From positions 41,384,896 through 41,448,895 of the forward strand of contig NC_080572.1 in the NCBI RefSeq assembly GCF_030247185.1: a DNA stretch of 64,000 bases, in the 5' to 3' direction. Under the pieces are notes generated by a model that was not told the origin of the DNA, made no database searches, and saw nothing but the letters and a program-made list of their open reading frames with translations. Positions 33,870 to 46,431 of this stretch are shown here, piece after piece. The translations under genes were made by a program, and so were the position numbers. This stretch comes from Malaya genurostris (Eukaryota; Arthropoda; Insecta; Diptera; Culicidae). Position 1 is the stretch's first letter. Every line of letters begins with the position of its first letter.

Positions 33870-36040
33870 TAACTTAATTTAAATTTTTACAATTCTGTTT
33901 CTGTAGTGGAATAATATTGAAATGGAAGTAAAATTTGGTCACTGAGCAAAAGTAACAAACACTTTGACTTTTCTACAATTTTTTTTACGAAAGACAGTAT
34001 CTCTGAACAAATGACTGATCTGATACTAAACCGGAATACGTTGAAATACATGAAAAAAAAATCCGTTACCGTTGTCATGATAAAGCGATCATGCAACCAA
34101 TCATTTTATCTTCGCATGAAATCAAACTTTTTTTCCAAACGGAGATTGGAAAACAAGGACTACTCGAGTTTTATAAATGGTGCTGATAAATGTTTACTGA
34201 ATATAAATTTTTCGCCTTTTTACCTTTTTTTATATATATAAAAAATAGGTATAGAATTCGCTCAAACTTTCGAAAAATTTTCCGAGGCCCGGAGGGCCGA
34301 ATGTCATATACCAATCGATTCAGCTCGACGAACTGAGCAAATGTCTGTGTGTGTGTGTGTATGTGTGTGTGTCTGTATGTGTGTTGTCAATTAAGAGGTC
34401 GAGATCTCAGAGATGGCTGGACCGATTTTGATCAAACTAGTCGCAAATGAAAGGTCTCCCCGTCACCCAGAACGTTATTGAATGGTTTTGAGATAGGATG
34501 TTTACTTTTTGAGTTATACGAAGTTTTATGTCAAAATTTTCAGTATTTTGACAGTATCTGTCACAATTGACCTTGAAAACAGAATATGTTTTCAGACTTA
34601 GATTCCGTACGGTAATAGCTATCCAACAAGCCATAGATTGTTAAAATCCGTCCATTTTTAACGGAGATATCGAACTTTTTGTGTAAGCGACTTTTCCCCC
34701 ATATTCCAGCAGTAGAAGTTCTGAGCGCTGTATGGCAAAGAAAGGCTTGGGAGCAACGTAAAACACGATTTTTTATACTGTTACATACAATAGTTTCTAA
34801 GTACCAAAAAGACTGTGAACAGCATTATTTTTCATGACATTTTGCCTCGGACCAATTTTAGCACGGTTCGTTTTTGGCAACATAATCGTTCGAATATGAC
34901 ATATTGGAAAGATGGCAGTACTTCCGAATTCTGAACAATTTCATAATTATATTGATTTAAACTGCTTACAGCAATAAATGCTGGAAGAACAAAACACCCA
35001 TATACCATTTGAATCAGTTCGTCGAGATCAGCAAATGCGTATGTGACAAATAATTTCACTCAATTTTTTACCTTATTTTCGAAGATGACTCAACCGTTTT
35101 CTACAAACTCAGATTCATATGAAAATTCGTATGCTCCTAAACAAGGTTCCTGAATTATGTTTGGATCCGACTTCTGGTTCCGGAACTACAGGATGATATG
35201 TGAAACGATATTAAAATTGTGTAACTTATTTTCCTCGTAGATGGCTGAACCGATCTAAGATTCAAATGATATCTAAGAATCATCTAAGATTTGCTGATTT
35301 GAATAGTCGACAACCAAATAAACTTATTTCAGTTTTAGTGGTATTCAGTTTTCGATTCGGACGGCACCCAACAATTTAACTCGTACTACGATTTCTCAAA
35401 GATGTCTATACCGATTTTTAAACATATTGAAACAAATGTAAACTAATCAGGTGAATTTGTCTGACTTCGGCTACACCGATTTTCGAATTCCGGCTCCAGT
35501 ATCGAATCGTTTCTCAAAGCTCAATCGTTTTCTCAAATAAAGCCAAATCGAATTTCAGAAAAAAAAATTCAAATTAAAATAAACTTATAGTCCCACACAA
35601 AATTAATTAATTTTATTCAATGCTGACTTCCGATTCTGGAATTACAGGAGGATGAATTTTTAAAATTCAAACCGATATAGAAGATGATAATCCCGAAAAG
35701 CTTGAAAGTTGGACTCAAAACTATTGCAATTTATTCGTCATATGGCCATACGAATCGGTTTGGTTTATGCTGGTTCCTGAATACCGGCTCTGGAAGTACC
35801 TTAAATTACCGTAAATTCTAAAGTGGAACTCACTTCGACATATCATGAAAAGTTTAATCGATTGTAACCTTTTTAGATAGAGTAATGAGTGATTAAAATG
35901 TCAAATTGCAGCTTAAAACGACGGTCATTAAAATAATGTCATGAAAACCGAAGAATATTCATGAAAAAAACACATGCGGATTGATAAAAAAAGGTATCGT
36001 CTCACTGATAGGTGGATTAAGCACGTTTTTTTATTTAAAA
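33870..36040. repeat. Degenerate dispersed repeats
   Basis: The stretch 34285-34400 (ggcccggagggccgaatgtc, tatacc, then a TG-rich tract and gagatggctggaccgatttt) recurs in related form at about 61735-61900. Phrases such as cttccgattctggaattaca recur at several places to 35900. About 35955-36040 repeats the segment near 4110. No coding region is supported. Confidence 0.5.
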
Positions 36041-36073
36041 GATATTTTATTCAGGCCTATTTGCGTACAAGCT

Positions 36074-37066
36074 TCACATGGCCGATTCAGCTGAGTTTTT
36101 AGATATTTTTTTTTTTGTATTGGATCTCGTTGTCACCCTTTTTCTAGAGGGAGAGGAGCTACCATTTTCCTCCTGCGAGGATTGAGGGGCAGTTTGTTCG
36201 CGATTCGTCTCGTCATTCATTGCCGCATCGGTGGTATTGTTGTTGATTTCGTTGCTAGTTGCTGTAGATGCGTCTTGTTGTACATTGTTTGCAGTTGCTG
36301 GTTGGTTGGATGGTAAGTTGTTAACTGCAGCTGGTGTACTTTGTTCTATAGGGGATACGTTGGATGGTTTCGTTGAAGGGGATGCTTCACTGTTGTTGGT
36401 GATTGTCATAGGTGTACTGGGGTTGCTTGGAGTTGGTGTGAAGGAAGCACCGTTGTCCTTTGGTGTGGTTGCCTCCTTGTCCAGTTTATCACATGGCTTA
36501 CCGTAGTGAACAGCTTTTTGGCAATATTGACATGTGGTCATCTGATTGTCATAGGTAACAAGTGATTTGCACGGGATTCTTGTATCCTGACCGAATGTCA
36601 CATAAGAAGGTATAGGCCTCTTCAAGTGTATGCGTGATAAACGTACGCCAGTTAGAATACCGAGGAAAAAATTCCTCCACTTTTCTTTTTCGATAGAGAG
36701 AATCTCTCCGTATTGGAACATAGTTTTGCGAATATATGAATCGGTGACGGTTGAGGGAAGATCATGCACACGCACTTCTATAGCACTATCTTCCATATAT
36801 ACTGGAATGTTGTACTTAATGTTCTCGTGCTCCACATAGTGCACATTGTTATTGTCTTTTGTGAATTGAATTGCATCCAACTCTTTATAAAACTGGATGT
36901 AAAAAACATTATTCGTCTTATTGCATTGAAGTAAATGCACACGTTTAATTTCAACATGCATTTGCTCCTTAAGCAAACCTTTAAGTTCTCGTATCGAAGG
37001 TCGAATTTTGCACTGTCTGAAGTCAACAACAATTGTATTCTTTCGTGTCGGCGGTAGCTTTTGTTC
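36074..37066 (-). CDS. Intact gag-like ORF of a LINE-type retroelement, no polymerase
   Basis: The frame is open from 37066 (after a TGA) to the stop at 36074. The first ATG gives 300 residues from 36976, but family-like sequence (TIVVDFRQCKIRPSIRELKGLL) continues upstream, so the true start codon is probably lost or non-AUG. The N-terminal half looks like the RNA-binding part of LINE ORF1 proteins (VHLLQCNKTNNVFYIQF, then EVRVHDLPSTVTDSYI and YGEILSIEKEKW). A single atypical zinc-knuckle-like motif CQYCQKAVHYGKPC follows. The last 120 residues are Asn/Ser/Thr/Pro-rich and end in a basic KKRVTTRSN-like tail. No reverse transcriptase lies downstream; the stop is followed within 80 bp by an A-rich stretch and a dispersed repeat. 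A 3'-deleted LINE or a gag-only retroposon are both possible. Confidence 0.6.
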   Translation of the reverse strand, partial: EQKLPPTRKNTIVVDFRQCKIRPSIRELKGLLKEQMHVEIKRVHLLQCNKTNNVFYIQFYKELDAIQFTKDNNNVHYVEHENIKYNIPVYMEDSAIEVRVHDLPSTVTDSYIRKTMFQYGEILSIEKEKWRNFFLGILTGVRLSRIHLKRPIPSYVTFGQDTRIPCKSLVTYDNQMTTCQYCQKAVHYGKPCDKLDKEATTPKDNGASFTPTPSNPSTPMTITNNSEASPSTKPSNVSPIEQSTPAAVNNLPSNQPATANNVQQDASTATSNEINNNTTDAAMNDETNREQTAPQSSQEENGSSSPSRKRVTTRSNTKKKISKNSAESAM

Positions 37067-37483
37067 GTTTAGTCAACTCATTTCGAGGTCGTTCTATTGT
37101 TCACTACACAATACTGTACTTGGTTTCTTCTGTCCCGAACGTAAGCGGTTTTGTTTTATCGACTGACTTGAATGAGATGAGAAAACGAACTGCATTTTTC
37201 GCCTTTATTGATTTACAAACTGATGGAGAATTGAGTATTTTATTAAGAGAGTATTTTAGGTGTCGTTTTTAAAAAATGCGATATATTAGTGCTTCATATT
37301 AATGGAATTCTAATTGACCTGTAGAAGGAATCTTTTATTTGCTATCCCCTATTTCACTATTTATATTAATGTCAAAAAATCTAGCAAAAAAAATGTTGGA
37401 AAAGAACTTGAGTATTCTACCATAGCAGCTCATTTCATATTTCAAGACATAACGCCTGATTGTATACTGAAAAGTAGGTGGGT

Positions 37484-37800
37484 CAGGGTCATTTAATCGA
37501 AAGTCCTTTCATCGAAAACCGTTTCGCGGAAAGGATCCCTTCGTCGAATAAAAAATTCAATTCAATTGTTTTAATATTGTAATTGGAATTGACCTAAAAT
37601 AAATTCAAATGAAAGAAGATGCTGTTTACGCCCGTTTTGTTGAACTACAATCGTACTTCTCAAATATCTCATATTTGAAATAATTGATAAATTCATATAA
37701 TGTTTTTTTTTATCCAAATAGACTACTCTCTTGAATATTTTTTCATGATGATCCATAAGAAAACTCGTTGACTTTATTAGCTACTAAAAATCAAAGTATT
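37484..37800 (+). mobile_element. CGCCGAAA-type MITE, decayed copy D
   Basis: The left terminus gggtcagggtcatttaatcg and diverged units (tcatcgaaaaccg, tttcgcggaaagg) are followed by the common core (acgcccgttttgttgaacta, acaatcgtacttctc, then taagaaaactcgttgac). The right arm is missing. It is older than copies A-C. Confidence 0.65.
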
Positions 37801-40800
37801 TGAATTCCATAGCCAGAATCCTCATTTGGAATTCAGTTCCAGGAAAAAGGATTCCAGACTCAGAGTGTAATTGCAGAATCCAGATTCAGTATTCAGTTCT
37901 AGATCTAGAATTCAGTTTCGAAATTCAAATTCAGAGATCAACATTGTGTAATATCGGAGCAATATTAGTCAATCGGTTCTTTTGTGAATCAGTAAACTTA
38001 TTTCAAAGATCTAACTGCAATAACCGATTGGCGAATCCACATGCGAGTTCTGCATTTCTGAAACATAATTGTTAATTCATTCATTTGGGGATTTTGGACA
38101 ACATGAGGAACCGGTTTGTGCTGAGTGCACATGACTATGTTATATTGTTTTTACGTTTCATCAGAAACAGTGCATTAGCAGTTTATTTTCAACTGATAAT
38201 GCCACCTCGCTGATCAACTGGCGTGCTGAACCACAACAAAACGTTAGAACAATGTAAATTTACTTCTCTGTAGTATGGTGTGCAGGATAATATACAAAGT
38301 GATACTGTTGATTTATTCGATTTTCCTCTACAGATGAAAGTATTGTTGATCCCAAAAAGTTGTAACAAGAATATAGATATAAAGATGCATCAATGTAATG
38401 ATTTCTTTTAGTTTAGTCAAACGACTTTTAAGCGCAAAACATCCTCATCTGTGTAGTCACAATAATAAATGGTTGATAAAAAATGAATGATAATCAAAAG
38501 AGCTGTAGAAATGCAAGACATGACTGTCATTTTCTACACAATTCTGCGATTATTGTTTTGACAACTGCGGGCAGTGTTGGTGATTGCCGAAAATTTGACA
38601 GAAGCTGCTATATTGCTATCTATATTGTATACAACAATTTCAATCCGGTAGAAGATGTTATAAGAACTCGAGTCTCTCAATGCATGAACCGCGAGAGAAT
38701 TTGTCTACATTTCTTTACTCCACTTCATACTCTGAGTATTTCACGGCCCTTAAAAAAATTTACAGTCTGGTAATGATCGTTGCTGTGTGGAATTTCCCAA
38801 GAGAGAAACTTGATGATTCTCATACTAGGTTGCAATATTTCAAAACCCCTTTGTGGAGTATTCACAGACATTTTCATAGACATAACTTATACAAAGGTTA
38901 TATGCTCATAGTTAGAATAAGTGGCAATAGTAGAATGATTCTATCGCAAATTTCAACTGTATGTATAGACTCGGATCGCGAAACGAGAATAAGCGACCGT
39001 TTGTTGCTTCAGAGAGGATCCCCACAGCAGCATGCTAACCGTTGATTCTCAGAAATGTCATCGAGAGAAATTCGCTCTCGCACTGGTGTCGATTCTATGT
39101 TAAATGAGGTTTTTGTTGTTGCGATTATATCCGTCTCTCTTTGATGGCACTTATTCAATCGTGTGAAGAGTTTCCGGTGAGCGTAAAAGCCATCCTTGAC
39201 TGTGGGAGTTCTTCCCGGTTCCGGCTGATAGAATTCCTCTCAAGCGGGAAAGAACAAAAGCACCCAACAAAACGCGCTACAATGAAATAAGCCGAATTAA
39301 ACCTAAAATTGAGTGAATACAACTCAACAGTTGAGTAAATATAACTTACATTGAACCATGAGGAAACTACTCAGAGCCGCTAAATTATTGAACACAACCC
39401 GAAAATTGTGTGTAAAGGTACTTAACAATAAATAGTTGTCAGGATCGAAGTACACACTTAAAAAATGTTACATCTTTATAGATGCACATAAAAGGAGCGT
39501 CGCGATTTACTTACATTCACAATACAAAGCATTTAAAGATAAGTCATATCATTAACTTCACAGTTTTTTTAACTGACACTCACATCGATACAGACGCAAA
39601 ATTTATGTTTACATGTTAGTAGATGTAATATGGTGTCATCACCAAAGTAATTACGGCATACTTGAATTTACGTCAAGCGTAAATTTCATTTTTTCTAAGA
39701 GTGTAGGCTTATCATAACTGCACACTTCATCCCCGCTGTAGTTGTAGTCCTTCGATATAGTTGTAGCCAGATAAATACTTCTTCAGTATCACAAACCGAC
39801 AGATATCGTTCAGTCGAAGAAACTCACAACCCACCAACACCATACCCATTAACGGAGTCAATAAAACATGATTTCTAATTCGATATCGTCATTCGATGAC
39901 ATCAAAGCGTAGCATTAATTTGGCGGCATGATAACAAAAGTCTCCATCTTATGTTCATCCAGCAAGGGAATCACATAATTTCGGTGCTGATTCTCGCCTA
40001 AGAGCTGATAATTGAAGGAATCCCATTTACGATAGCTTGGAAGTGTAGTGCCCCAGTTGATCGCCCGGACGTCCGAAATGGAACGCATAAATGTTGATTG
40101 CATTAGGATTCTAGTGATAAAAAAAGCTTTTGTAAACGAATTGCGTTGGTTTTACCAAGCCTCGTATAAACGGAATCCATGTATTTAGGAAATAGCAGCC
40201 ACCCTTTTGTTGGTATTGTGCGAACCGACTGACTAGTTTGGTGACGCATAAATAATCGGATTACAGTCCAATCGAAGTGCTAATCATCGAGAGCACAAAA
40301 ATTTTGTAAATCCATTCCACACATATTATTGAGTTGATTTTCAATTTAGATTATTCAACCCGACGATTAAACGCAATTATGTTATTATTTAATTTCAAGT
40401 TGCTGTCAGGCGAACCGATCGTTATTGAATCATTTGAATAACTCTCTGTTTGTCATCCTCACCACCCACATTAATTCGTCCGTCACAGAAGGGTTAGGGA
40501 AAATTTCCAATTTGCGTTACAAAATGCAACACTGAATTGACCATAAATTGCAAATGGCTTTCAATCGCCAATCGTTTTTGCATTAATCATCAATGATGAT
40601 TGGTGCTCTGTTCGCCAGGATTCTGGAATGGGAACCATCCTGTTTCAAACTTGAATCGACGAGTGGAGTTCGGCTGTGTTTGGCTGCAACTTGAGGACTC
40701 TGATTGTTCCCCGTTTTTTCGGAAGCGTTACGTTTCAGGCAGCTCTCGTGGCTGTATGGCAACTGGCTCCGGGCTGGCAGGGAACTGAGTGGCATATCCA

Positions 40801-42659
40801 TACGGTTTGCAAAATTTAATTAATTCCGGTCCTCAATATTGATAATGATGCTGATGTGTTTTGGTTGTTTAATTTCCGAGTGATGCTTCAGTCGCAATCC
40901 TGTCGTCCTTCCTCTAACCGGGAATCAGGTTGATGTGGGTGTTTTGAAAAGGAAATGTTTATGTTGGTTTAAATTTTGCCGAACAGAGAAGTGTTTTCCT
41001 GCGATAAAACTGGTTGTATAATGTGGGTGCAAAGTAGAAATGAACCATTCTATTGAAAAAGCTTACGGGGCAGGTAGGGTCTAAAAGTTTAAAAAAATCA
41101 TTTATTATTTTCTTTTTATTTTCTGAAAGTAAAACATTTCAAGAATATTCAAGTGAGAGCTCGGCACACAGGCCCACGATTTCTGCTTCGATTGACTTAA
41201 AAACTTGACAAGACATTCTTGAAATGTTTCATTATAACAATTTATTAAATAAAAAATATGATTTTTTGAAAATGTTAGTCCCTACGGGCTCCCTTGAGTA
41301 ATAAATTGTTTCCATTGATTTTATTGACAAAAAACTTTAAACGCGTTTTTCTCGAAAGGAGGTTTTGAAAGTCCGTGTCCATCGTCATTCAAAAACTACT
41401 GCACCGATTTTTTTTCAAACTTTGCACAAACTTTCTACGTATAAAAACTCAGACCCCAACGTTTTCCTTTTCGTTGTTTGTTACTTTGGGGAGGTTTTAC
41501 AGCTACAAAATGGCGGATTTTTTTTGTGAAAAATCGTAGTTTTCACTTTAACCTACCACCAAAAATTGAAAAAAAAATTAAAAAAAATCAAACAGAAACG
41601 TTGGGGTCTAGAGAAACATCTATTCTATCTATGCTGCTTTGATTTGTTCACTTCTGATTAGTCTGCGCTGAGATATAGTGGACACCGCAAATCATGATTT
41701 TTAAGAAGCGTTCTCGAAAATACCTCTTCACCGACTTATTTCTCAATACTATTCCACGAAAAAATTACAAAATGTTGTTCGAATGATGCATTCTATCATA
41801 CAAAACATTTGAATTTATTTTGCTGAACGAAAGTTCTGAAAAAATTCGCAAAAATGATGATTTTTCTATCATTTAGATTCTACACCCCCCCCCCCCTCCC
41901 AAAGAATATTAAATATTAAGAATACTGATTAGAATTTAGTTTTAGTATTGTTTTTATGCTGTTTATTGTTTTTATAATTTATACTGAAACTGCAAAATTC
42001 TTACGTAATCATTTGTTTCTACAACCTATCATGTAAAGAGTACAGTTGTAGGTTTCTTCGGTACTGAAAAGGCGTCCTCTTTGTTTCATCTGAACACGCT
42101 AAAAAAAACACGGAATTAACGGTAGTCTTCTCGTAAAAAGATCCTCTCGACTAGTAATTCCTAGAGGGGAAGATGCCATCGATATTTTTTCGCAACTTGT
42201 TTTACTACCAATCGATTCGTTCAATTAATCGAATTGACTAGCCTATATACAGTGTTAAGAGAATAGAGTTAATTGAGTTCGTCAATGGTGTAAGAGTTTT
42301 AATGAACATTATTTGAAAAAACGAAAAACAGACAAAAAACGGGTCGAAGAAAAAAATCAAATTAATTGCACAAATACTGACGGAGGTTCCTCCCCATAAA
42401 TGCGATTTATTGCAGATGCTTGAGATGATCACTGTTCAAAGAGAACTGATTGATTGAAATGAAAACAGTAAAAAATATTAAAGCAAAATGTATTGTGGCA
42501 CACTTGAACTACTCGGTTTCTTAAAAAAAAGTTCTCTAAAAAAAACATGGCAAAAAAATTAGTTAAAAAGTTTTTGAAATATCACGTTCTCCACAACAGC
42601 ATTTTTCAAAAAAATACTCTATTTCGAGATAATCGCATTTGAAAATTAAATCACCTAAT
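37801..42659. other. Intron sequence without recognised genes
   Basis: About 4.9 kb is AT-rich with no supported exon. A 12-bp poly-C run is at about 41886-41897. The frames at 38483-39045 and 40583-40801 have no family resemblance. Confidence 0.45.
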
Positions 42660-42817
42660 GGGAACTGATATAGCGTGATGGATTAGTCGATGCCTTTCAC
42701 GCCGCCCACCTGGGTTCGATTCCCAAGCCCGCACATAGGGTTAGAAAGCTTTTCTGCTCTGAAGAGGCGAATAACCTTAAGTTTAAAACCTCTATAATTG
42801 AAAAAAAAACAAAAAAA
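42660..42817 (+). mobile_element. Feilai-like SINE
   Basis: The tRNA-like head has an A-box region (tatagcgtgatgg) and box B (gggttcgattccca). It is followed by the body cgcacatagggttagaaagc and ctgaagaggcgaataacc, and an A-rich tail at 42800-42817. It is closely related to the copy at 57487-57644. No clear target duplication was found. Confidence 0.8.
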
Positions 42818-43280
42818 GTTACATCATGTTCATGTGCGCGCTGTCAATAGACGTAATTTGGAATTTAGTTCTCCGATCCGGATGAAATTTCACTCAGCTA
42901 TTTTGAGAAGTACGCTCCTTCAGGCTAAAATAGTGACACTTTACATTGAAACAGTCGTTCCATTAACTAAACGTGCATCAAAAAAATTAATTTGTTAGTA
43001 TAATATGGGGTTGTAAGACCTTGAATTTGAACCTAAGATTGTGAAGATTGGATGAGCGGTTTCTTAGAAAATCGAGTGCACGTTTTTAGTTCATTTTGCA
43101 TATTTTACCCCGTAACTCTTGAACCGGAAGTCGAATCCAGATGAAATTTAATAGCACGCTATGGGACAACAAGGCCTTAACTAAAATTAAAGTTTTAGTT
43201 GAAGAAATTCGGTTGAGAGATCTCTGAACCTTTATGTACAAACCAAAAAACTCCTAAATGTTCACATTCTGCGGCGACTA

Positions 43281-44397
43281 AGAAGTGTATCGATAAGTAG
43301 TTAGCAACATTCAAACAGTTATTACTCTGAAATGGCTTAAATTTTTGCAGCAGTGACATGCGCAATCGATTGGTTTCGGTACGGTTCATCGTTTCAATGA
43401 TGAGTCGAATTGATCCGGAAACGCGGAAGAAAATTCGAGAATATCGAGAAGTTCGATAAGACCCTTTCCATGAAGGATTTGCCCCGATCCGGTAGGAAAA
43501 CGGGTCCCAGCTAGCCCGGCCGGGACTTAAAAGTGGTTGAGTACATCAGGAAAAACCCATCGACGTCGACGCGGGATTTGGCCAAGCAGAAGGTGCCGAA
43601 AAAGTCCCTGGTACAGCAAGTTCAGGCCAAAACAAGCGCGAAAACTGTATAACCAGATTCTACCGAATAAAGACGGATGCATCCTGATCGACGACGAAAC
43701 CTACGCCAAAGAAGACTCTCGAGCGCTGCCCGGATCGCAATATTATACGAAATCGGTGTACCACGACCTGGTCGACGCTGACACCACGGTGGCGATGGAA
43801 AAGATTGGGCAGAAGGTGTTGGTCTGGCAAGCAATTTGTACCTGTGGGTTGGGGTCGTCGATTTTCTTCACGAAGGGCACAATTAACGTCAAGGTGTACG
43901 AGGAAGAATGTTTGAAGAAGAAAATGCTGCCACTGTACAGAAAGTATAAGGCTCCTCCTCTATTCTGGTTGGATTTGACTTCAGCCCACTACGCCAATTC
44001 CGTTCTACAGTGGTTGTCAAAAAATAATGTACAATTCGTGGAAAAGGACATCAATCTACCGAACTGCCCGGATCTTCGGCCAATTGAAAGGTATTGGGCA
44101 ATTGTCAAGCGGCACTTTCGGAAGGAAGGTACAGTATCCCAAAACATGCAGGAGTTAAAAAAAACTGGACAGCTGCCACCAGGAAAGTCACAAAAGTAAC
44201 TGTGCAGAATTTGATGACAAATGGCAAATCCAAAGTGCGAGCGTTTCACAGAAACTAGGATTTTCTTCAATATAATATGCGAAATGCATAAAAATGTAAT
44301 TTTTCTACAATATATCGAAAACTGATGTCAAAATATGTTTTTTTTTCGCTTTTTTATTCAATAATCAATGTTGCTAACAACTTTTCGATACACTCCT
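43281..44397 (+). mobile_element. DD37E Tc1/mariner transposon, ITmD37E-type, copy 2
   Basis: A 1117-bp element has TA on both sides (43279-43280 and 44398-44399). Ends are agaagtgtatcgataagtag and, on the reverse complement, aggagtgtatcgaaaagttg. It is the same family as 5135-6391, but with deletions in the N-terminal coding half. Confidence 0.88.
43397..44258 (+). pseudogene. DD37E transposase, frameshifted, catalytic triad retained
   Basis: This copy keeps the first catalytic Asp region (CILIDDETYAKED), the second Asp (FWLDLTSAHY) and the Glu (RPIERYWA) with 37 residues between the last two. The N-terminal DNA-binding half is broken: a large deletion directly after MSRIDPETRKKIR, a second deletion before KVPKKS, and a 2-bp loss in aaaacaag|cgcg. 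A 1-bp loss in the A run near 44158 shifts the C-terminus (GQLPPGKSQK). The longest remaining open frame is 43537-44199. Its defects are complementary to those of copy 1. Confidence 0.85.
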
Positions 44398-44642
44398 TAG
44401 TCATCAGTCGTCATTCGTTTTTCGTTCTAGCCATCAGAAAGAAAACTGCACCAATATCCTAAAAGTCGTTACATAAATAGTGTAAACATTGCGTCTACTT
44501 GTTTTTTTAGGTTTGTTCTATTGAGGCATATTCCTGTATTTTCGAAAAATTTCCTCATTGCAGATAATAAATTGATAGTTTCGGGATTATTTTATGTTAA
44601 GAGTTTAAAGGAAGGATTGCCAATAGAACCGTAAAAAGCGTC

Positions 44643-44709
44643 TTAAGTGCAAATAAAGATTCTCTTTGTTTATGTTTATAAACAAAGAGAAACTGTCATT
44701 TGCACTTAA
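44643..44709. repeat. 67-bp hairpin, possible very small MITE
   Basis: Terminal arms TTAAGTGCAAAT (44643-44654) and its complement (44698-44709) enclose inner arms ttctctttgttta (44660-44672) and taaacaaagagaa (44680-44692). The adjacent mariner at 44709 begins at the TA within its right arm. Confidence 0.6.
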
Positions 44710-45631
44710 CACATGGATCAATAAGTCCCGAGACTAACAATGGAAACAACATTTTTTTTGCAAAATTTTTTTTTATTCATCAACATAATCACCTTTTAGG
44801 GTGATACAACGGTTCCAACGTATTTCCAATTTTTCAATACCATGTTTATAAAAAAAATTATCTTTCGCTTCAAAATAAGCTTCAGTTTCAGCGATGACCT
44901 CCTCATTTGAGCCAAATCTTATTCCCTGGAGCATTTTTTTAAGATCAGCAATGAGCCAGTAGTCACTGGGGGCTAAATCTGGCGAGTATGGGGGGTGGGG
45001 AAGCAGATCAAAGCCCAATTCGATCAATTTCGCCATTGTTTTCATCGACTTGTGGCAGGGTGCATGGTCATTGTCGAAAGCAATCGCGGCACCCACTTGG
45101 AAAAAACCTTTTTCATGCTCAATTTTTCATGAAGGATAGTAAATACACTTCCATATGATATCTGTGTCATCTCAGCAATTTCACGGAGCCTCACTTTACG
45201 ATCTTTGATTATAATTTTTGTCACTTCACTCACATTTTCCGGTGTAACGGCTTCTACAGGTCTACCCGAGCGTTCCGCGTCATTTGTGTCGGTACGACCA
45301 CGTTTAAACTCGGCGAACCACCGACAAATCGTTGCTTTTGATGAACAAGAGTCCGGATAACATTTTTCAATCCATTGTTTCGCTTGCACGGTGATTATAC
45401 CCATTAAAAAAACAATGTTTTATCAAAACACGAAACTCGGTTTTTTTTCCATTTTTTAAACAAACTACAAAACGACTTTACTCCAACCTCGATAACTCAG
45501 CTGTTTCTGGTCGGATCGACTTAAAATTTTGATCCGTTTCAAGCAAAGGTTAGTACTCTAGAAAGACGTGGTTACTGGTTTACTACGAGCGCCATCTTTG
45601 CTTTAGTCTCGGGACTTATTGATCCATGTGT
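44709..45631 (-). mobile_element. mariner (DD34D) deletion derivative, copy 1
   Basis: A 923-bp element has TA at 44707-44708 and 45632-45633. Perfect inverted ends begin acacatggatcaataagtcc and continue cgagactaa. It contains the N- and C-terminal parts of a transposase on the minus strand. A 924-bp sibling in the opposite orientation is at 62345-63268. Confidence 0.88.
44773..45453 (-). pseudogene. mariner transposase with internal deletion
   Basis: The minus strand encodes the N-terminal paired-like DNA-binding region (VQAKQWIEKCYPDSC, GRTDTNDAERSGRP, LREIAEMTQISYGSV) up to KVFSKWVPRLL. It then jumps to DNDHAPCHKSM and PHPPYSPDLAPSDYW. The region with the first catalytic Asp is missing; the two remaining Asp residues are 34 apart (DD34D). 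An extra A in the run after the start codon also shifts the frame near 45450. The same internal junction occurs in the 62-kb copy. Confidence 0.85.
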
Positions 45632-46431
45632 TAGGACGTTTTGTAATGTATGACTACAAATGGCTCCAGAACCCGAAGGAGAAGGTTTCAGGCAGTTCCA
45701 CTGTTCACAAAAAATTGTGTATTCCTTCTGTTTCGTTCGTAAATAAAAGCATCTCACCACGAATTGGAAATTGTTTGCCGTTTAATCACACAAAATTAAG
45801 TGTTATTTAAAATCAGTGGAAATTCAAAAACCTAGAAGACTTTATTTCATAACTTTATTGTAACACTTTTTCTCAGTAACCCATTTTCAGAAAAAAATAA
45901 TAACATTTTACTTCTACACTAAGGGTATTCCTACGAAACTCCCTTTTCCAGGGCGTAAAATGTGATCCCCACTGAGAATGAGTCATCGATCAGTGGTCAC
46001 GGGGCTGACTTGAGCTTGGAAAGTTACTTTCATAAATTGTTGTCCACTTTGTCCACCGATCGGCATTTACTGATGAATCACTTCGTTTTCCTATTAGTTC
46101 ACTTCGGCTGTGCTCAGAAATGCACTTCCGTCCTAAAACTTTGCTATTTCAGTCGGTGGTAACACTTACGATCTAATTACACTATACGATTGAGTATCCT
46201 AGATACGAGTTCCTACGAAATTGTTACTCTTATCGTTTCGTTGTTTCCCTAATCCGTAATTTCACTAGAGAAGGAGTATTCTTATCCTAATGGTAACTCG
46301 TATTTCGTCTAAAATCACAAGTTTTCGGTTGCTACTCGATTCGAGAAGTCAAACTAAGGCGACCCTCTCTTTGGTCGTCTGCACCTAAGGAAGCACGGTT
46401 TGGCACTGCGGGCTCTGGTTCCTTCCGCCAA
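45632..46431. other. Non-coding stretch, includes 3' flank of the four-pass membrane gene
   Basis: I see nothing recognisable. The part nearest 46431 is expected to contain the 3' UTR of the minus-strand gene. Confidence 0.5.

Noticed and set aside
38483..39045. Overlapping frames of 96 and 121 residues
   Set aside because: I could not recognise any domain, and no splice signals link them into a gene.
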